Origin: Siniperca chuatsi
Taxonomy: Eukaryota; Chordata; Actinopteri; Centrarchiformes; Sinipercidae
Length of the DNA stretch: 64,000 nucleotides
NCBI RefSeq assembly: GCF_020085105.1
Contig: NC_058042.1
Coordinates: 24,015,501 to 24,079,500 of the forward strand
Direction of reading: 5' to 3'
The notes under the pieces: model-generated
Database searches by the model: none
The model's input: only the letters and a program-made list of their open reading frames with translations
What the model was told of the DNA's origin: nothing
Made by a program: the position numbers and the translations under genes
In this document: piece by piece, positions 62,936-64,000 of the stretch
How positions within the stretch are numbered: position 1 is the stretch's first letter
Layout: every line of letters starts with the position of its first letter

Positions 62936-64000
62936 ATTTTGTGGTTTCACAAACATGGCTGCAGCAAAAGAAGAAGAAAAAGAAGAATGGTCTTCACAAG
63001 CCCTCTCTATAGCACACACACATACACACACATGACCAGTAACATTTTAATATACCAGCATCAGTTGTAATCACCCATGTTATTCATTGTAGGGTGGAAA
63101 CAGCTCCATTCAGGTAGACTGTGATGTGTTCACAGATGGGAAGCTAGGCCTAGCTAAAGGGCCCTAGTCTTTCATTCTTCTCAACTGCTGAGATGCTCAA
63201 ATAGTACAGTACAAATGACACTGCGGGTCCTCCCTCAGACAAGATCGAGACAACTGTGCGCCCAAATGTGCATCAATTCTTTAATAACTAAAGTTATCCT
63301 TATCAAAAACAAAGCAGTTACTCATTAGGGTAGTTAACCATGCTGAGGTCTAAATCTGCAACTTAGTCAAGCTGTGTTGTGGCTGCAATCCTAAAAACAA
63401 AGTATGCTTCTAACAAAGTTGTCTCATCTAATAGCACCTCAAAATCATTATTTTTTTTAATAGTAGATTAGGTGCTACTTCCTGAAAGTGACAATGGGTT
63501 TTTATATAGTCAAGCTGACTGGTTTTTCCATTACAATGTGGTGGCTCGGTAAAAGGTGTTGCCTACCTTGCTCACCATTCTAGCCACCTACTAGGTTTCT
63601 AGTCACTGATGTAATCGGAGCGTCGAATTTCTCTTCTTCTCTTGGTGTTGGTGTCAATAACAGCGATCCGCCTGCACCTACGCGTTTTTTAAAGCCCAAA
63701 CAGAAATGCTGAGGCTGATGTTGTGACTCTTTAAATGCCCCTCGCTCTCGTTGCTTGTATATGATGTCACATTCTTGAGCCAATCCGTTAGCTGTGACGA
63801 CATGGCTCTATGGCGGGGGGGGGGTCTAGCTAGCAAGCAGGACCACAGCAGCTTGGCGTGGCTGTCCTATGCCGTGAGGCTGTAGTGGAAATGTATGTCA
63901 TCACGGTACGGCGCAGCTACAGCGGACCGACCCGGGCCTATGGAAAAACCCTAATTGACATGCAGTTTCTACAGCGATGGTTCAGGTGTGCATTAAGTGT
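62936..64000. other. Right-end spacer; no gene recognised
   Basis: Contains a short CA run near 63020 and a G run at 63813-63823. 63540-63960 looks like unclassified interspersed repeat (CACTGATGTAATCGGAGCGT). The minus frame 63580-63783 is not a known protein. Confidence 0.4.

Overview
The window is nuclear DNA of a ray-finned fish, most likely a spiny-rayed (percomorph) teleost. The genes are intron-rich with GT-AG splice sites. Protein sequences match vertebrate families along their length, and the spacers carry MITE, SINE and microsatellite types common in teleosts. I recognised no LTR retrovirus, Polinton, prokaryotic operon or CRISPR array.

Layout, left to right. 1-4950: last eight coding exons and 3' UTR of rasgrf1 (+), running off the left edge. 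5097-12180: complete ctsh, cathepsin H (+, 12 coding exons), with its TATA box only about 150 bp after the last rasgrf1 polyadenylation signal. 12.2-15.6 kb: spacer with two MITEs. 15.6-17.4 kb: decayed minus-strand remnant of a T-type (Cav3) calcium channel alpha-1 gene, with a tRNA-derived SINE beside one fragment. 17.4-30 kb: mostly non-coding DNA, with one clear gene, the microRNA mir-184 (about 27267-27361, +). 30.1-32.5 kb: a retinol-dehydrogenase-like SDR gene (-) that has lost an internal exon and carries a frameshift, so it looks like a recent pseudogene or an assembly fault. 33.47-35.36 kb: complete tmed3 (+). 37.84-43.66 kb: complete mitochondrial idh2 (+, 11 exons), with a LINE fragment in intron 5. 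47.15-56.37 kb: znf710 (-, 11 C2H2 fingers), tail-to-tail with idh2, with a TATA-containing promoter and a non-coding first exon. 56.4-64 kb: repeat-rich spacer with long purine/pyrimidine tracts and several MITEs.

The genes do not form one pathway. The interest is in gene order: RASGRF1, CTSH, MIR184 and TMED3 lie together in human 15q25.1, and IDH2 with ZNF710 in 15q26.1; both blocks are joined here within 64 kb. Most worth a second look are the calcium-channel relic, the mir-184 hairpin, the damaged retinol dehydrogenase, the idh2 exon 4 splice acceptor that directly follows a (TG)n(TA)n array, and a UPR-type element in the tmed3 promoter. I found no convincing new biological system. Gene calls rest on remembered family sequences and hand-read splice sites; no search was run.
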